Assembly (NCBI RefSeq): GCF_003048255.1 | Contig: NZ_CP028487.1 | Coordinates: 3,658,001 to 3,722,000 of the forward strand | Reading direction: 5' to 3' | DNA from: Yersinia massiliensis | Lineage (GTDB): Bacteria > Pseudomonadota > Gammaproteobacteria > Enterobacterales > Enterobacteriaceae | Length of the DNA stretch: 64,000 nt | Translations under genes and position numbers: made by a program | Shown: one piece after another, positions 29,370 to 38,925 of the stretch | Numbering within the stretch: position 1 is the first letter of the stretch | Layout: each line of letters begins with the position of its first letter | The notes under the pieces: model-generated | What the model was told of the DNA's origin: nothing | The model's input: the letters and a program-made list of their open reading frames with translations, nothing else | The model's database searches: none

Positions 29370-30629
29370 TCAGCTACGGACTAAATCATCACCGTAACCA
29401 ATCCACTTGTAGGTGGTTAATGCATCTAGCCCCATCGGGCCACGTGCATGGAGTTTTTGGGTGCTGACCGCCACCTCAGCGCCTAAACCAAACTGCCCCC
29501 CATCGGTGAATCGTGTGCTAGCGTTGACGTACACGGCAGATGAATCCACTGCACGGACAAAATGTTCGGCGCTACTGAGTGAGCGAGTTAAAATCGCATC
29601 TGAGTGACTGGTGCCATGCTCACGAATGTGTGCAATAGCGCTATCAATATCAGTCACGATATCCACATTCAGATCCAGTGATAGCCATTCATCATCGTAA
29701 TCAACGGCCTCTACAGCGACAAGATTAGCCTTACCTTCTGCGAGATAGGGCATGGCTTGTGGGCTGGCATGGAGTGTGACACCAAAAGCATGCATTCTGT
29801 CACTCAATACGGGCAGAAATTCTTTGGCGATAGCCTGATGAACCAGCAGTGTCTCCAACGAGTTACAGGCGCTTGGACGCTGAACTTTTGCGTTTTCAAT
29901 GACTAATAATGCTTTCTCAAAATCGGCACTTTCATCGACAAAAGTATGACAGACACCAATACCGCCAGTAATCACTGGAATGGTGGATTGTTCACGGCAC
30001 AGCTTATGTAACCCAGCCCCCCCGCGTGGAATCAACATATCGACATAGCGATCCATCCGCAGCAATTCATTGACCAATTCACGATCTGGACTTTCAATCG
30101 CCTGTACAGCGGCGGCAGGTAGACCGCATTGTTCCAAGGCTTGTTGAATCACTTTTACCGTTGCCTGATTGGTGTGATGTGTCTCTTTGCCACCACGCAG
30201 AATGACCGCATTACCCGTCTTCAGGCATAAACTCGCCACATCAATGGTGACATTAGGGCGGGCTTCATAAATCACGCCAATCACACCTAGCGGGACACGG
30301 CGGCGTTCTAATTTCAAACCGCTGTCGAGCAAACTCCCGTCAATCACTCGGCCCACGGGGTCATTGAGGCGGCATACCTGACGCACATCATTTGCAATAG
30401 CCACTAAACGGGCGGGGGATAATAACAGCCGGTCTAACAATGCCTCACTCATACCACTGTTGCGGGCGGCGATCATGTCTTGTTCATTGGCCTGCAAAAT
30501 GGTTTGGCTTTCAGATTCTAGCAGGTTAGCCATCACCGCAAGCGCCTGATTCTTCTCTGCTGTGCTCAGCATCGCTAATTGCCAAGAAGCCTGTTTGGCG
30601 GCTTTCCCCATCTGTTCCAGCATGCTCAT
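29370..30629 (-). CDS. proA: ProA, gamma-glutamyl phosphate reductase
   Basis: NADPH-dependent reductase of 419 residues that makes glutamate-5-semialdehyde, the second step of proline synthesis. Aldehyde-dehydrogenase-like motifs are visible: [30 protein letters not shown] and the catalytic cysteine region [13 protein letters not shown]. The ATG at 30629 follows AAGGAGC; the second ATG at 30623 matches the E. coli start but is less well placed. It lies nine bases after proB, forming the proBA operon. E. coli has the thrW tRNA after proA; none is found here. Confidence 0.96.
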   Translation of the reverse strand: MSMLEQMGKAAKQASWQLAMLSTAEKNQALAVMANLLESESQTILQANEQDMIAARNSGMSEALLDRLLLSPARLVAIANDVRQVCRLNDPVGRVIDGSLLDSGLKLERRRVPLGVIGVIYEARPNVTIDVASLCLKTGNAVILRGGKETHHTNQATVKVIQQALEQCGLPAAAVQAIESPDRELVNELLRMDRYVDMLIPRGGAGLHKLCREQSTIPVITGGIGVCHTFVDESADFEKALLVIENAKVQRPSACNSLETLLVHQAIAKEFLPVLSDRMHAFGVTLHASPQAMPYLAEGKANLVAVEAVDYDDEWLSLDLNVDIVTDIDSAIAHIREHGTSHSDAILTRSLSSAEHFVRAVDSSAVYVNASTRFTDGGQFGLGAEVAVSTQKLHARGPMGLDALTTYKWIGYGDDLVRS

Positions 30630-30638
30630 GCTTGCTCC

Positions 30639-31742
30639 TTAACTGACAATCATATCGTCACGGTGAACAGCCACTGGGCCGTATTCATATCCGAGAATAT
30701 CGCTAATTTGTTGTGAGTGGTGGCCCGCTAACATGCGCAAGGCGTCACTGTTATAACGCGAGACACCGTGAGCTAAATCTCGCCCACTAAGATTGAGGAT
30801 ACGAATGACTTCGCCGCGAGAGAAATCCCCTTTGACGCTACGGATCCCTTTTGGCAGCAGTGAACTCCCCCGCTCCATAATCGCCGCGACAGCACCATCA
30901 TCAACGGTGATTTCACCCGCAGGTGGCGCACCAAAAATCCAGCGCTTACGATTTTCCAGCGGTGTTTCCAACGCATGAAAACGTGTCCCGACGGGGGTGC
31001 CATCTATCACATCAGCAATGACACCAGCTTGGCTACCCGCTGCAATCACCACATCGATGCCCGCACGGCATGCGACATCAGCGGCTTGCAGTTTGGTCGC
31101 CATACCGCCAGTGCCAAGACCCGAGACACTGTCGCCCGCAATTTCACGCAGTGCATCATCAATCCCATGTATTTCGCGAATGAGTTCAGCTTCTGGATTA
31201 TTACGGGGGTCTGCAGTGTATAAACCGGCTTGGTCCGTCAGTAACAACAGCTTATCTGCACCCGCGAGGATCGCCGCCAGCGCAGAGAGATTATCGTTAT
31301 CGCCCACTTTTATTTCAGCGGTCGCGACCGCATCGTTCTCATTGATTACCGGTACGATGCGGTTATCCAATAAAGCATTCATGGTGTCGCGTGCGTTCAA
31401 AAAACGCTCACGATCTTCTAAATCAGCACGGGTCAGCAGCATCTGGCCCACATGGATGCCATAGATGGAAAATAGTTGTTCCCAGAGCTGAATCAACCGG
31501 CTCTGCCCGACGGCGGCTAATAGTTGCTTTGACGCGATGGTGGCGGGCAACTCTGGGTAACCCAAGTGTTCACGCCCAGCAGCAATCGCCCCTGAGGTGA
31601 CAATAACGATACGATGACCTTTTGCGTGTTGCTGGGCACATTGACGCACCAATTCAACAATATGGGCACGGTTAAGACGGCGGGAACCGCCTGTCAGCAC
31701 ACTCGTCCCCAATTTCACAACCAATGTCTGGCTGCCACTCAT
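30639..31742 (-). CDS. proB: ProB, glutamate 5-kinase
   Basis: A 367-residue kinase catalysing the first, proline-inhibited step of proline synthesis. The amino-acid kinase domain ([12 protein letters not shown] at the N-terminus, [52 protein letters not shown]) is followed by a C-terminal PUA domain (from about residue 275, [14 protein letters not shown]). Length and motifs match E. coli ProB. The ribosome site is weak. Upstream, in place of E. coli phoE, lies a gap with a repeat relic and then crl. Confidence 0.96.
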   Translation of the reverse strand: MSGSQTLVVKLGTSVLTGGSRRLNRAHIVELVRQCAQQHAKGHRIVIVTSGAIAAGREHLGYPELPATIASKQLLAAVGQSRLIQLWEQLFSIYGIHVGQMLLTRADLEDRERFLNARDTMNALLDNRIVPVINENDAVATAEIKVGDNDNLSALAAILAGADKLLLLTDQAGLYTADPRNNPEAELIREIHGIDDALREIAGDSVSGLGTGGMATKLQAADVACRAGIDVVIAAGSQAGVIADVIDGTPVGTRFHALETPLENRKRWIFGAPPAGEITVDDGAVAAIMERGSSLLPKGIRSVKGDFSRGEVIRILNLSGRDLAHGVSRYNSDALRMLAGHHSQQISDILGYEYGPVAVHRDDMIVS

Positions 31743-31779
31743 AATTTTTCTGCCGTTGGGATAAATAAAAGAAACAATA

Positions 31780-31900
31780 TATACCTAAAGTCACTGGCGT
31801 TGCAGCTAGACGTCTGTCTCACTGAAGCGGACCTCATGGATGAACCTAAGAGCGAACATCGTTGATTAACAGCCTTGTGACTTCAAATACGAAAGGTGTA
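31780..31900. repeat. Degenerate ERIC-like element
   Basis: The left end ACCTAAAGTCACTGGCGTTG and following CAGCTAG match the arm of the ERIC-like repeats elsewhere in the window, while the right end GACTTCAAATACGAAAGGTG resembles the ERIC terminus. The central palindrome is not conserved. Confidence 0.5.
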
Positions 31901-31943
31901 GGTCTTTGTAGCAGGCGCAACGCATTATGCCAACAGGCATGAT

Positions 31944-31984
31944 AATAAATTCCCCTTTTTATTGTGCTAAAAGGGGAATTTATT
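31944..31984. terminator. 16-bp perfect hairpin after crl
   Basis: Arms 31944-31959 and 31969-31984 (AATAAATTCCCCTTTT and its complement) surround a 9-nt loop. It lies downstream of crl and upstream of proB, with A/T-rich stem ends in both orientations. A terminator for crl is the simplest reading. Confidence 0.6.
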
Positions 31985-32040
31985 GATTTGGGTAGAACGA
32001 CTTTTGGGTATAACAAGTTTTTGGGTAGAACGGCACTATT

Positions 32041-32081
32041 CTTACGCGAACAACTTAACGTCTTACGCGGACAACTTAACG
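32041..32081. repeat. 21-bp tandem duplication spanning the crl stop
   Basis: CTTACGCGAACAACTTAACG (32041-32060) and CTTACGCGGACAACTTAACG (32062-32081) differ at one base. The second copy encodes the last residues and stop of Crl (VKLSA, stop) on the minus strand; the first is an untranslated duplicate that would read VKLFA and stop. Confidence 0.85.
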
Positions 32082-32464
32082 GGTTGCTCGCTAAAATCTT
32101 GTGCAGGGACCAATTTCATTTCAATAGAGGTGAGCATTTCAGCTAAACGCTGATGGAAACTCCGCAGAGTGGTCTCCAGCTTCTCTTGTACTTCAGGATC
32201 TTTAATGTTTTCCGCTTTCCAAGTGCCTTCTTTATTGAACAGGCCAAACTGGTAAACATAAGTAAAATGGTCTTGCGCAGGCTCCAATTCTATCCACCAA
32301 CCCCAGAACTCACGCTTTTCGGGAGCAAGCTTTACATTGACGCAAACAGCTAAACAGTCAAAGAAAAAACGGTCATTCTGGCACTGCCCTTCACGTAGGT
32401 ATGGCCCCAAAGCGGCGAAACGTTTCATAAGCTTACTTTTAGGATGAGCACTGGTTGACGTCAT
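32063..32464 (-). CDS. crl: Crl, sigma-S assembly factor
   Basis: A 133-residue protein, the same length as E. coli Crl, that binds RpoS and favours its association with core RNA polymerase, boosting stationary-phase and curli-type genes. Conserved stretches are [42 protein letters not shown] and [11 protein letters not shown] strong ribosome site (AAGGAGA) precedes the ATG at 32464. The 3' end carries a 21-bp duplication that includes the stop codon. Confidence 0.96.
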   Translation of the reverse strand: MTSTSAHPKSKLMKRFAALGPYLREGQCQNDRFFFDCLAVCVNVKLAPEKREFWGWWIELEPAQDHFTYVYQFGLFNKEGTWKAENIKDPEVQEKLETTLRSFHQRLAEMLTSIEMKLVPAQDFSEQPVKLSA

Positions 32465-32523
32465 TCTTAAATCTCCTTATGTAGACGCACCTTTTTAGCA
32501 AACTGTTAAAAATTAGCAACTCA

Positions 32524-33771
32524 TTAACGCATTTTATCTTCTAACCATTGGCTGGTTTGCAATAATGCACGATGGAAATTGTCATAGAGCGGCGTAGATG
32601 ATATAGCCAATAATTTGCCGTCAGCGGAAGAAGAGCATATGAGCTTAGATTCTTCTTTCGGGCTGAAAGGATCGTTTTCCCAGAATCCTGCCAGCATTGG
32701 CGTTTGGCAACGTCGCCCCAGTAAACCTTGTATTTTCAATGAATAACTGTTCATTTCTGTTTTCAGTGTTTCATCTGAAGCATCAGCCATACCTAAACGA
32801 CTGGCCATCACATCCATGTACATATCCGGTACTTTGCGCTGGCTATCGCTGTTGCACAAAAGGTGATGAACAATCGGCCCAAAGCATGCCACGGCACGCA
32901 CTCGTTGAGGTTCCAGATAACCTAAACGAACCGCGACATTGGCACCAAAACGGAAACCGAAAACACTGACGCGCTGATGGTCAACCCAAGGGATATTGGG
33001 CAAGGCATGCAATACCTGTTGATGCAGATAACTGGTATCTTGCGTTAACTTCCAACGAGATGAGGCCCCTACTGAAGGCATGTCGATGGTCAACATGGCT
33101 ATCCCTTTCGGCGCAAGATAGTCACGGAATAAGCGATGATAGTCACCTTGCAAGGTGTCCAACCCACCACAGATCAGCACCGTTGGGAATGGCGCACTGC
33201 CCACGGTCGGCATATGCAAGAATCCGCAAAGTGTGCCCCCATCAGCAATAGAAAACTCTAATTCTTTCAGGGTATAAGGTAAATGTTCAGCGGCAGCTTC
33301 ATAAGCGCGGTTAGATAAAACCTCGACTTGTTCAGCGAGTTCATCACCTTTCAGATGTGGATAACTGGCGATGCTGTAGAGGTTGGATGCGTTTAACCAA
33401 TATTGGCCCGCGCTCTCAGGATCGGTCTCTTCCATCGCTTTTTGCTGCCACTTCATCGCCTGCTGTGCCCATTCATAAATCCAGTTACCGTTACGATAAC
33501 CGACGACGGTGTCCAGCAGCTCGTTATCGCTGTGCTCAGCTTTTGAACAGGCAATACGCGACAAGACTTCTTCTATCTCAAGGGGATCGACACCACGCCA
33601 AGTCCAGATGAGGCGGTTGATCATTCGATACCAATGGCAAGTGGTATCCCCATCCAAAGCAGAATGAACGCTCATTGGATGGTTGCAATGGGCATGCCGC
33701 ACTAAGGTCGACGTTTCAGGGTGCTTAAATTTAGGTTTGAACAAAATTTCAGAAAGGTTGGCTTGTGCCAT
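32524..33771 (-). CDS. frsA: FrsA, esterase-like fermentation-respiration switch protein
   Basis: A 415-residue alpha/beta-hydrolase-fold protein (YafA). It matches E. coli FrsA from [24 protein letters not shown] to the end; the hydrolase core shows [31 protein letters not shown] and [16 protein letters not shown]. In E. coli it binds unphosphorylated EIIA-Glc and affects the balance of respiration and fermentation; enzymatic activity is debated. The ATG at 33771 gives the family N-terminus. The upstream ATG at 33789 overlaps the GGAGG that would serve as ribosome site. It is followed by crl, 59 bases on. Confidence 0.94.
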   Translation of the reverse strand: MAQANLSEILFKPKFKHPETSTLVRHAHCNHPMSVHSALDGDTTCHWYRMINRLIWTWRGVDPLEIEEVLSRIACSKAEHSDNELLDTVVGYRNGNWIYEWAQQAMKWQQKAMEETDPESAGQYWLNASNLYSIASYPHLKGDELAEQVEVLSNRAYEAAAEHLPYTLKELEFSIADGGTLCGFLHMPTVGSAPFPTVLICGGLDTLQGDYHRLFRDYLAPKGIAMLTIDMPSVGASSRWKLTQDTSYLHQQVLHALPNIPWVDHQRVSVFGFRFGANVAVRLGYLEPQRVRAVACFGPIVHHLLCNSDSQRKVPDMYMDVMASRLGMADASDETLKTEMNSYSLKIQGLLGRRCQTPMLAGFWENDPFSPKEESKLICSSSADGKLLAISSTPLYDNFHRALLQTSQWLEDKMR

Positions 33772-33849
33772 AGTAACAATAGCCTCCATAAGCCGTGATG
33801 CAGGCCCGATAAGGGCTGCTCAGATGGAGCCAAGTTTACTCATACTGCG

Positions 33850-33884
33850 GGAAAAATGAAACGCCCGGTCAACACCGAGCGTTT
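33850..33884 (-). terminator. Terminator after gpt
   Basis: Inverted repeat AAACGCCCGGT/ACCGAGCGTTT (33859-33884, one mismatch, 4-nt loop), followed on the minus strand by CATTTTTCCC, lies 13 bases past the gpt stop. Confidence 0.75.
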
Positions 33885-33897
33885 AAAGTTGGGTAAA

Positions 33898-34356
33898 TTA
33901 CTTGCTATTTAGAGGGGCAACAAAGGTTACCGCCATATCCCAAGGCTGTTCAATCCATGTGTCCTGAGGAATATCAACCACATAGTCATCAACTAATGGG
34001 CGACCCGCAGGTTTAGCGAACACGGTCACAAAATGAGCTTTCGGGTACATATCGCGAATGGCTTTTGCCGTGCCGCCAGTATCGACCAAATCATCAATCA
34101 CGATAAAGCCTTCACCATCGCCTTCAGCGCGCTTTAAGACCTTAAGATCACGTTGATTGTCATGGTCGTAGCTAGAAATGCAAACGGTGTCTACATAACG
34201 AATACCCAGCTCACGCGCCAGAATGCCAGCAGGTACTAACCCACCACGGCTGACCGCGATGATACCTTTCCATTGATCCGCTGGCAGTAAACGCTGTGCC
34301 AATTTGCGGGCGTGAATTTGCAACATATCCCAGGTAACGACGTATTTTTCGCTCAT
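33898..34356 (-). CDS. gpt: Gpt, xanthine-guanine phosphoribosyltransferase
   Basis: Purine-salvage enzyme of 152 residues that converts guanine, xanthine and (less well) hypoxanthine to nucleotides with PRPP. The PRPP-binding signature [14 protein letters not shown] is intact, as is the N-terminal [19 protein letters not shown]; length equals E. coli Gpt. The ATG at 34356 is the conserved start. It is divergent from pepD. Confidence 0.97.
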   Translation of the reverse strand: MSEKYVVTWDMLQIHARKLAQRLLPADQWKGIIAVSRGGLVPAGILARELGIRYVDTVCISSYDHDNQRDLKVLKRAEGDGEGFIVIDDLVDTGGTAKAIRDMYPKAHFVTVFAKPAGRPLVDDYVVDIPQDTWIEQPWDMAVTFVAPLNSK

Positions 34357-34662
34357 AAAATGTAATCCCAGCCAGTATAGAAGTGGCGTGCCATGTATCA
34401 GAAGGGGAAAAAAGGTTGCGCGAGATTATAGTGAGCCAACCGAATAAAAACCAGCGATTATCTGGCTAATTAATCGAATCTGAGACAGTAATTGTGGTGC
34501 GATACGCGCGTAATGCCAATGAAAGTGATATTCTCAAACTATCTCGCCATTACGATGGCGGTTTATCGCAACCCCTAAAATCTTTAGTCATCAACCCAAT
34601 AGCATCTCTGAAATCTCCGTTGTGAGACTGCCGAATGGGAATGCTATTACAGGAGACTTACA
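34357..34662. other. Divergent gpt/pepD intergenic region
   Basis: 306 bases with no gene seen. It should carry promoters for gpt and pepD. The only element located with confidence is the pepD ribosome site AGGAGA at about 34651-34656. Confidence 0.4.
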
Positions 34663-36123
34663 GTGTCTGAACTGTCTCAACTTTCGCCACAGCCGTTGTG
34701 GGATATTTTCGCAAAAATTTGCTCTATCCCTCACCCGTCTTACCATGAAGAAGCGCTGGCACAGCATATTATGGCGTGGGCCAAAGAAAAAGGCCTGCAC
34801 GCGGAGCGTGATCAAGTCGGTAATATCCTGCTGCGCAAGCCTGCGACCAAAGGGATGGAGAACCGTAAGCCCGTGGCACTGCAAGCCCATTTGGATATGG
34901 TTCCGCAGAAGAATAATGACACGGTACATGACTTCACCAAAGATCCCATCCAACCTTACATCGATGGCGAATGGGTCAAAGCCCGCGGCACGACATTAGG
35001 GGCCGATAATGGGATTGGTATGGCTTCCGCACTGGCTGTGTTATCTGATGACAGCGTTGAGCACGGCCCACTGGAAGTGTTACTGACCATGACCGAAGAA
35101 GCCGGCATGGATGGTGCATTCGGCCTGCAACCTAACTGGTTGAAAGCCGATATTCTGATTAACACCGATTCCGAGCAGGAAGGTGAAATCTATATGGGCT
35201 GCGCCGGTGGTATTGATTTCATCACCACGTTTGCGCTTCAGCGTGAAGCTGTGCCAGCGGGTTACCAAACGCTGAAGCTGACCCTAAAAGGTCTGAAAGG
35301 TGGTCACTCAGGCGCAGACATTCACCTCGGTCTAGGCAATGCTAATAAGCTGCTTGCGCGTTTCCTGTTTGAACAGGCTAAAGAGTTAGACCTGCGTGTA
35401 TTGGATTTGAATGGCGGTACGTTACGTAACGCTATCCCGCGTGAAGGCTCTGTGACGTTGGCCATTGCCGCAGATAAAGTCGAGCAACTGAAAAGTTTGA
35501 GCCAAGATTATCTGGCCACACTGAAAAACGAATTGGCTGCAGTAGAAAAAAATCTGACGATACTACTTGAGCCTGTTAGCTCCGAGGCGAAAGCCCTGAC
35601 GAAAGAGACTCAGCAACGTTTGGTGGCATTATTAAACGCGACACCTAATGGTGTCATTCGCATGAGCGATGCAGTTAAAGGCGTGGTAGAAACCTCACTG
35701 AACGTGGGTGTGGTGACCATGAATGAAGACGAAGCCGAAATCATTTGCCTGATTCGTTCCCTGATCGACAGCGGAAAAGATTACGTGGTAAGCATGCTGA
35801 CAGCAATTGGTCAGTTAGCGGGTGCGAAGACCTCACCAAAAGGTGGCTATCCTGGCTGGCAGCCAGATCCTAGCTCACCGGTAATGGCCCTTGTGCGAGA
35901 AACGTACCAAAAGTTATTCAACAAAACGCCAAACATCATGGTTATTCATGCGGGCCTTGAATGTGGTTTGTTCAAAAAACCTTACCCAGATATGGATATG
36001 GTTTCGATTGGGCCAACCATGACGGGGCCGCATTCGCCGGATGAACAAGTTCACATCGAGAGCGTAGGCCAATATTGGCAGTTGCTGACCGCATTGCTCA
36101 AAGCAATTCCAGAACGCGCATAA
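34663..36123 (+). CDS. pepD: PepD, aminoacyl-histidine dipeptidase (carnosinase)
   Basis: Zinc metallopeptidase of the M20C family, 486 residues, which hydrolyses Xaa-His and other dipeptides in the cytoplasm. Metal-site motifs are visible: LQAHLDMVPQ (His and Asp), TTLGADNGIGMA (bridging Asp), TMTEEAGMDG (catalytic and ligand Glu) and the late IHAGLECGLF and GPHSPDEQ (His). The start is GTG at 34663 with AGGAGA upstream, the same start codon choice and N-terminus (MSELSQLSPQPLW) as in E. coli. Confidence 0.97.
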   Translation: MSELSQLSPQPLWDIFAKICSIPHPSYHEEALAQHIMAWAKEKGLHAERDQVGNILLRKPATKGMENRKPVALQAHLDMVPQKNNDTVHDFTKDPIQPYIDGEWVKARGTTLGADNGIGMASALAVLSDDSVEHGPLEVLLTMTEEAGMDGAFGLQPNWLKADILINTDSEQEGEIYMGCAGGIDFITTFALQREAVPAGYQTLKLTLKGLKGGHSGADIHLGLGNANKLLARFLFEQAKELDLRVLDLNGGTLRNAIPREGSVTLAIAADKVEQLKSLSQDYLATLKNELAAVEKNLTILLEPVSSEAKALTKETQQRLVALLNATPNGVIRMSDAVKGVVETSLNVGVVTMNEDEAEIICLIRSLIDSGKDYVVSMLTAIGQLAGAKTSPKGGYPGWQPDPSSPVMALVRETYQKLFNKTPNIMVIHAGLECGLFKKPYPDMDMVSIGPTMTGPHSPDEQVHIESVGQYWQLLTALLKAIPERA

Positions 36124-36147
36124 AAAGATTGAGTTAACATTCTGACA

Positions 36148-36183
36148 CGAAACGGCGGCTCAAATGGGTCCGCCGTTTTTTAT
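36148..36183 (+). terminator. Terminator after pepD
   Basis: Stem AACGGCGG/CCGCCGTT (36151-36158, 36170-36177) with an 11-nt loop and a seven-base T run, 27 bases after the pepD stop. It ends just before the stop of the convergent dinB gene. Confidence 0.9.
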
Positions 36184-36189
36184 GCCGCC

Positions 36190-37248
36190 CTATTCCCAGC
36201 TCAGCAGTAATTGCCGCTCAAGTTGTGGATCCAGCAATGTGACATGCAGGCCCACCAAGCGCACTCCCCGCCCAGCGCGGCGCTCATTCCACGCCGTTTT
36301 CGCTACTTGCAGTAAGTCTGTTTTATTCAGCTGCGGCCAAACATGTTCTTGCGTCGTTTGCTGAAAATCATGAAATTTCAGCTTCACCCCTTGCCGAGCA
36401 ATATGTAGGTCTGGCCTGACCTTACTTAACCGCGTTTCCAGCTCAATATATAGCTGCTCAATCAATGATTCACAGCTATCCCAGTCATGGATATCCTCTG
36501 CCAAAGTCCTTTCAACACCCACCGATTTACGCAAACGTTCGGGGGAGACCTCACGTTCATCAATACCGTGGCTGCGCTCCCACAACACATGACCAAATTT
36601 ACCAAAGCGTTTCAATAATTCAGCCTGCGAGTAGTTTTGTACGTCACTACAGGTGGCTAACCCGACATCCTGTAAACGTTTAGCGGTCACTTTCCCAACG
36701 CCTGGAATTTTGCTCAAGGGCAAATCATGTAAGAAGGGTAAAACCTGATCGGGCGTTATCACATATTGCCCATTGGGCTTGTTCAAATCGGACGCTATTT
36801 TTGCCAAAAACTTGATAGGAGCGATGCCAGCCGAAGCTGTCAGGTTCAGTTCATCAGCGATTGATTGGCGAATCTCTTGGGCAATTAATGTGGCTGAACC
36901 GCTGCACGCCAGGCAATCAGACACATCTAAATAGGCCTCATCTAAGGAGAGCGGCTCAATCAATGGCGTGTAACGAGCGAAAATTTCACGAATATGCAGT
37001 GACGCTTCTTTATAGGCTGCCATACGGCCGGGGATAACTTTCAGTTGTGGGCATAGTTTCAGGGCCATGGCCGTTGGCATCGCACTGCGGACACCATAAT
37101 GCCTAGCAGGATAATTGGCGGTACTGATGACACCACGCCTGTCGCGACTACCGCCAATCGCGATAGGGATATCGCGTAGGCTAGGATCATCACGCATTTC
37201 AACTGCCGCAAAGAAGCAATCCATATCCACATGAATAATTTTTCGCAT
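36190..37248 (-). CDS. dinB: DinB, DNA polymerase IV
   Basis: Y-family translesion polymerase of 352 residues. Catalytic acidic residues lie in [14 protein letters not shown] and SLDEAYLDV; a thumb helix-hairpin-helix follows ([13 protein letters not shown]), then the little-finger domain, and the C-terminal QLLLSWE resembles a beta-clamp-binding motif. It copies past damaged bases during the SOS response. The ATG at 37248 gives [11 protein letters not shown], the family start; the earlier in-frame codon at 37266 lacks support. A perfect LexA box lies 24 bases upstream. Confidence 0.96.
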   Translation of the reverse strand: MRKIIHVDMDCFFAAVEMRDDPSLRDIPIAIGGSRDRRGVISTANYPARHYGVRSAMPTAMALKLCPQLKVIPGRMAAYKEASLHIREIFARYTPLIEPLSLDEAYLDVSDCLACSGSATLIAQEIRQSIADELNLTASAGIAPIKFLAKIASDLNKPNGQYVITPDQVLPFLHDLPLSKIPGVGKVTAKRLQDVGLATCSDVQNYSQAELLKRFGKFGHVLWERSHGIDEREVSPERLRKSVGVERTLAEDIHDWDSCESLIEQLYIELETRLSKVRPDLHIARQGVKLKFHDFQQTTQEHVWPQLNKTDLLQVAKTAWNERRAGRGVRLVGLHVTLLDPQLERQLLLSWE

Positions 37249-37553
37249 CTTATCCACCCACCACACATTTACTGTATAAGTATACAGTAAAGTAATCTTA
37301 ATTCAAGATTATCCTAACTCTCGTCCCTCTAAGCCTATCGATTAACTGTCACATTTCATAATTATCCTAATCAAAACAGTAATCAATAACGCCTATAACA
37401 GAATTGAATTCTGTTATTAAGTTCTTTAAGTATTTTGCTATTTATTTTTTATAAAAAACCATTAAATTCGAAAAGGCCTAAAAATATTACTTATATGATT
37501 AACATCAACCTCAACGATAATTCATTGTTAATTAATGAATAGGACTCAATATT
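37249..37553. other. A/T-rich region between dinB and the GDPD-like gene
   Basis: No gene seen in 305 bases. It holds the dinB SOS box (37272-37287) and, further right, a 21-base palindrome TAACAGAATT-G-AATTCTGTTA (37396-37416) that may be an operator for the plus-strand gene at 37554. The DNA between 37420 and 37550 is strongly A/T-rich. Confidence 0.45.
37272..37287 (-). promoter_or_regulatory. LexA (SOS) box of dinB
   Basis: CTGTATAAGTATACAG matches the LexA consensus CTGT-N8-ACAG perfectly and is palindromic apart from the central bases. It lies 24 bases before dinB, so LexA would block its transcription until SOS induction. Confidence 0.93.
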
Positions 37554-38510
37554 ATGCGAAATTATATTATGGCTACCCTACTATTATCCTCCTGCTTTGT
37601 TTCTTCTGGTTTTGCCGCAAATCCCCAATCAGTTACCTCCCCTGAAATACCACAAATTATTGCCCATCGAGGAGGGACAGGTGATGCACCAGAAAACACA
37701 TTGCCCGCCATCAAAAAGGCGCTCGATAATGGCGCCGATGCAATTTGGATCACGCTACAACTGTCCAAGGATAATATTCCCGTATTGTATCGCCCTTCTG
37801 ATCTTAAGGAATTAACGAATAAATCCGGTAAAGTTTCTGCTTATACCGCTAAACAACTCGCACAAATGGACGCGAGTGTTGCTTATGATAAAAAACACAA
37901 TATTACGCTTAAATCAGGTGCTAACAGCGGCATACCTACTCTTGATGAAGTATTGAAACAATTCCCGACCACCACATTCTATCTTGACATCAAATCACCC
38001 GATGCCAATCCGTTGACCTTCGCCAAGGCGCTGCAAAAAACACTCGATGTTAGCCATAAAGGCGAGAAAAACCGCCTATCCCGCGCTCGAGTCTACTCAA
38101 CCGACGATGCATATTTGAATGCATTGGATACCGTAAATAAGGTAGCTGACCCATCACATCAGATAAAGCGTTTTGAAAGCCGCGACCTTACGCGCACTCA
38201 GCTCGCCAACATTACTATGGCTCATAAATGTGATTTACCTACGGAGAACCTCGAGCGTTGGTATGGCTTAGAATTGCATCGCAAAGTTGAAGTGGTGGAG
38301 AAATATACATTGGGAGAGGGCCGCTCCAATGCGGTACTGAGTTGGGATAAAGAAGCTGTTGATTGTTTTCGCAAAAACACTAACGCGCACATTATTTTCT
38401 TTGGGATAAATACGCCCGAAGACTATAAGAAAGCAAAAGAATTAGGTGCAGATGGTGTTATGGTCGATTCACCCGCGCTATTTCGAAAAATTGTGAGTGG
38501 CGAAGAATAG
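37554..38510 (+). CDS. Secreted GDPD-fold protein with degenerate active site
   Basis: A 318-residue protein with a signal peptide (likely cleavage at GFA|AN, about residue 21) and a glycerophosphodiester phosphodiesterase-type TIM barrel. The first catalytic segment AHRGGTGDAPENTLPAI (His38, Arg39, Glu47) is present. The usual metal-binding E-x-D pair after GAD is replaced (GADAIWITLQL, Trp65 and Thr67), and the second catalytic histidine (normally in VxxHD) is replaced by Tyr79 (PVLYRPSD). A later acidic segment FYLDIKS keeps an Asp. The enzyme may be inactive, act as a binding protein or use a changed site. AGGACT upstream of the ATG is a reasonable ribosome site. It stands alone between dinB and nqrM. 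Confidence 0.75.
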   Translation: MRNYIMATLLLSSCFVSSGFAANPQSVTSPEIPQIIAHRGGTGDAPENTLPAIKKALDNGADAIWITLQLSKDNIPVLYRPSDLKELTNKSGKVSAYTAKQLAQMDASVAYDKKHNITLKSGANSGIPTLDEVLKQFPTTTFYLDIKSPDANPLTFAKALQKTLDVSHKGEKNRLSRARVYSTDDAYLNALDTVNKVADPSHQIKRFESRDLTRTQLANITMAHKCDLPTENLERWYGLELHRKVEVVEKYTLGEGRSNAVLSWDKEAVDCFRKNTNAHIIFFGINTPEDYKKAKELGADGVMVDSPALFRKIVSGEE

Positions 38511-38611
38511 TAAGTAGCAAAAATAACGTGATCATCTAAACGATGATATTCAGGATATATACTTTTATTACCCACTATTCGTTAGAGAATCGGCTATCTC
38601 TATCTAAATAT

Positions 38612-38646
38612 TCTCCTCGCCAACAAGAGGTTGTTGGCGGGGAGAT
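38612..38646. terminator. Bidirectional terminator
   Basis: TCTCCTCGCCAACAA pairs with TTGTTGGCGGGGAGA over 15 bp (one T-G wobble) around a GAGG loop, between the convergent GDPD-like and nqrM genes. T/A-rich DNA follows on both sides. Confidence 0.7.
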
Positions 38647-38686
38647 ATATCATATTAACTTTATTTTATCGCGATCTGCTCATCCA

Positions 38687-38914
38687 CTATAAAATACGGT
38701 ACTGATCCAGCGCCTTTCGACGTGCGGCCTCTTTCGCCAAACGTTTCTTTCGCGAATCACAAGGCTCAGGACAATCACAGACTTTCTCCATCCCCAATGC
38801 TCCGATGCCGCCACAACTGCCCTGTAAGGTTTTACGCTTGACAATATAGCCTAATGACATCCCGGCGATAGCTAACAGGAAAAAGACAAAGGACGCGATA
38901 AAAACAGTCAACAT
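38687..38914 (-). CDS. nqrM: NqrM, Na+-NQR maturation protein
   Basis: A 75-residue protein of the DUF539 family with one N-terminal membrane helix (MLTVFIASFVFFLLAIAGMSLGYIV) and a cysteine-rich tail (GSCGGIG, then CDCPEPCD). NqrM is needed to assemble the Na+-NQR complex, probably by delivering iron to the membrane cysteine site between NqrD and NqrE. It is the last gene of the nqr cluster, 11 bases after apbE. Confidence 0.93.
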   Translation of the reverse strand: MLTVFIASFVFFLLAIAGMSLGYIVKRKTLQGSCGGIGALGMEKVCDCPEPCDSRKKRLAKEAARRKALDQYRIL

Positions 38915-38925
38915 ATCCCCTCCGA

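Larger units (their letters stand above)
31743..32062. other. proB-crl gap with repeats; phoE absent
   Basis: No gene seen. E. coli carries phoE here. The gap holds a degenerate ERIC-like element (about 31780-31900), a perfect 16-bp hairpin (31944-31984), three copies of TTGGGTA spaced 16-17 bases (31988, 32004, 32021) and half of a duplication of the crl 3' end. Confidence 0.6.
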
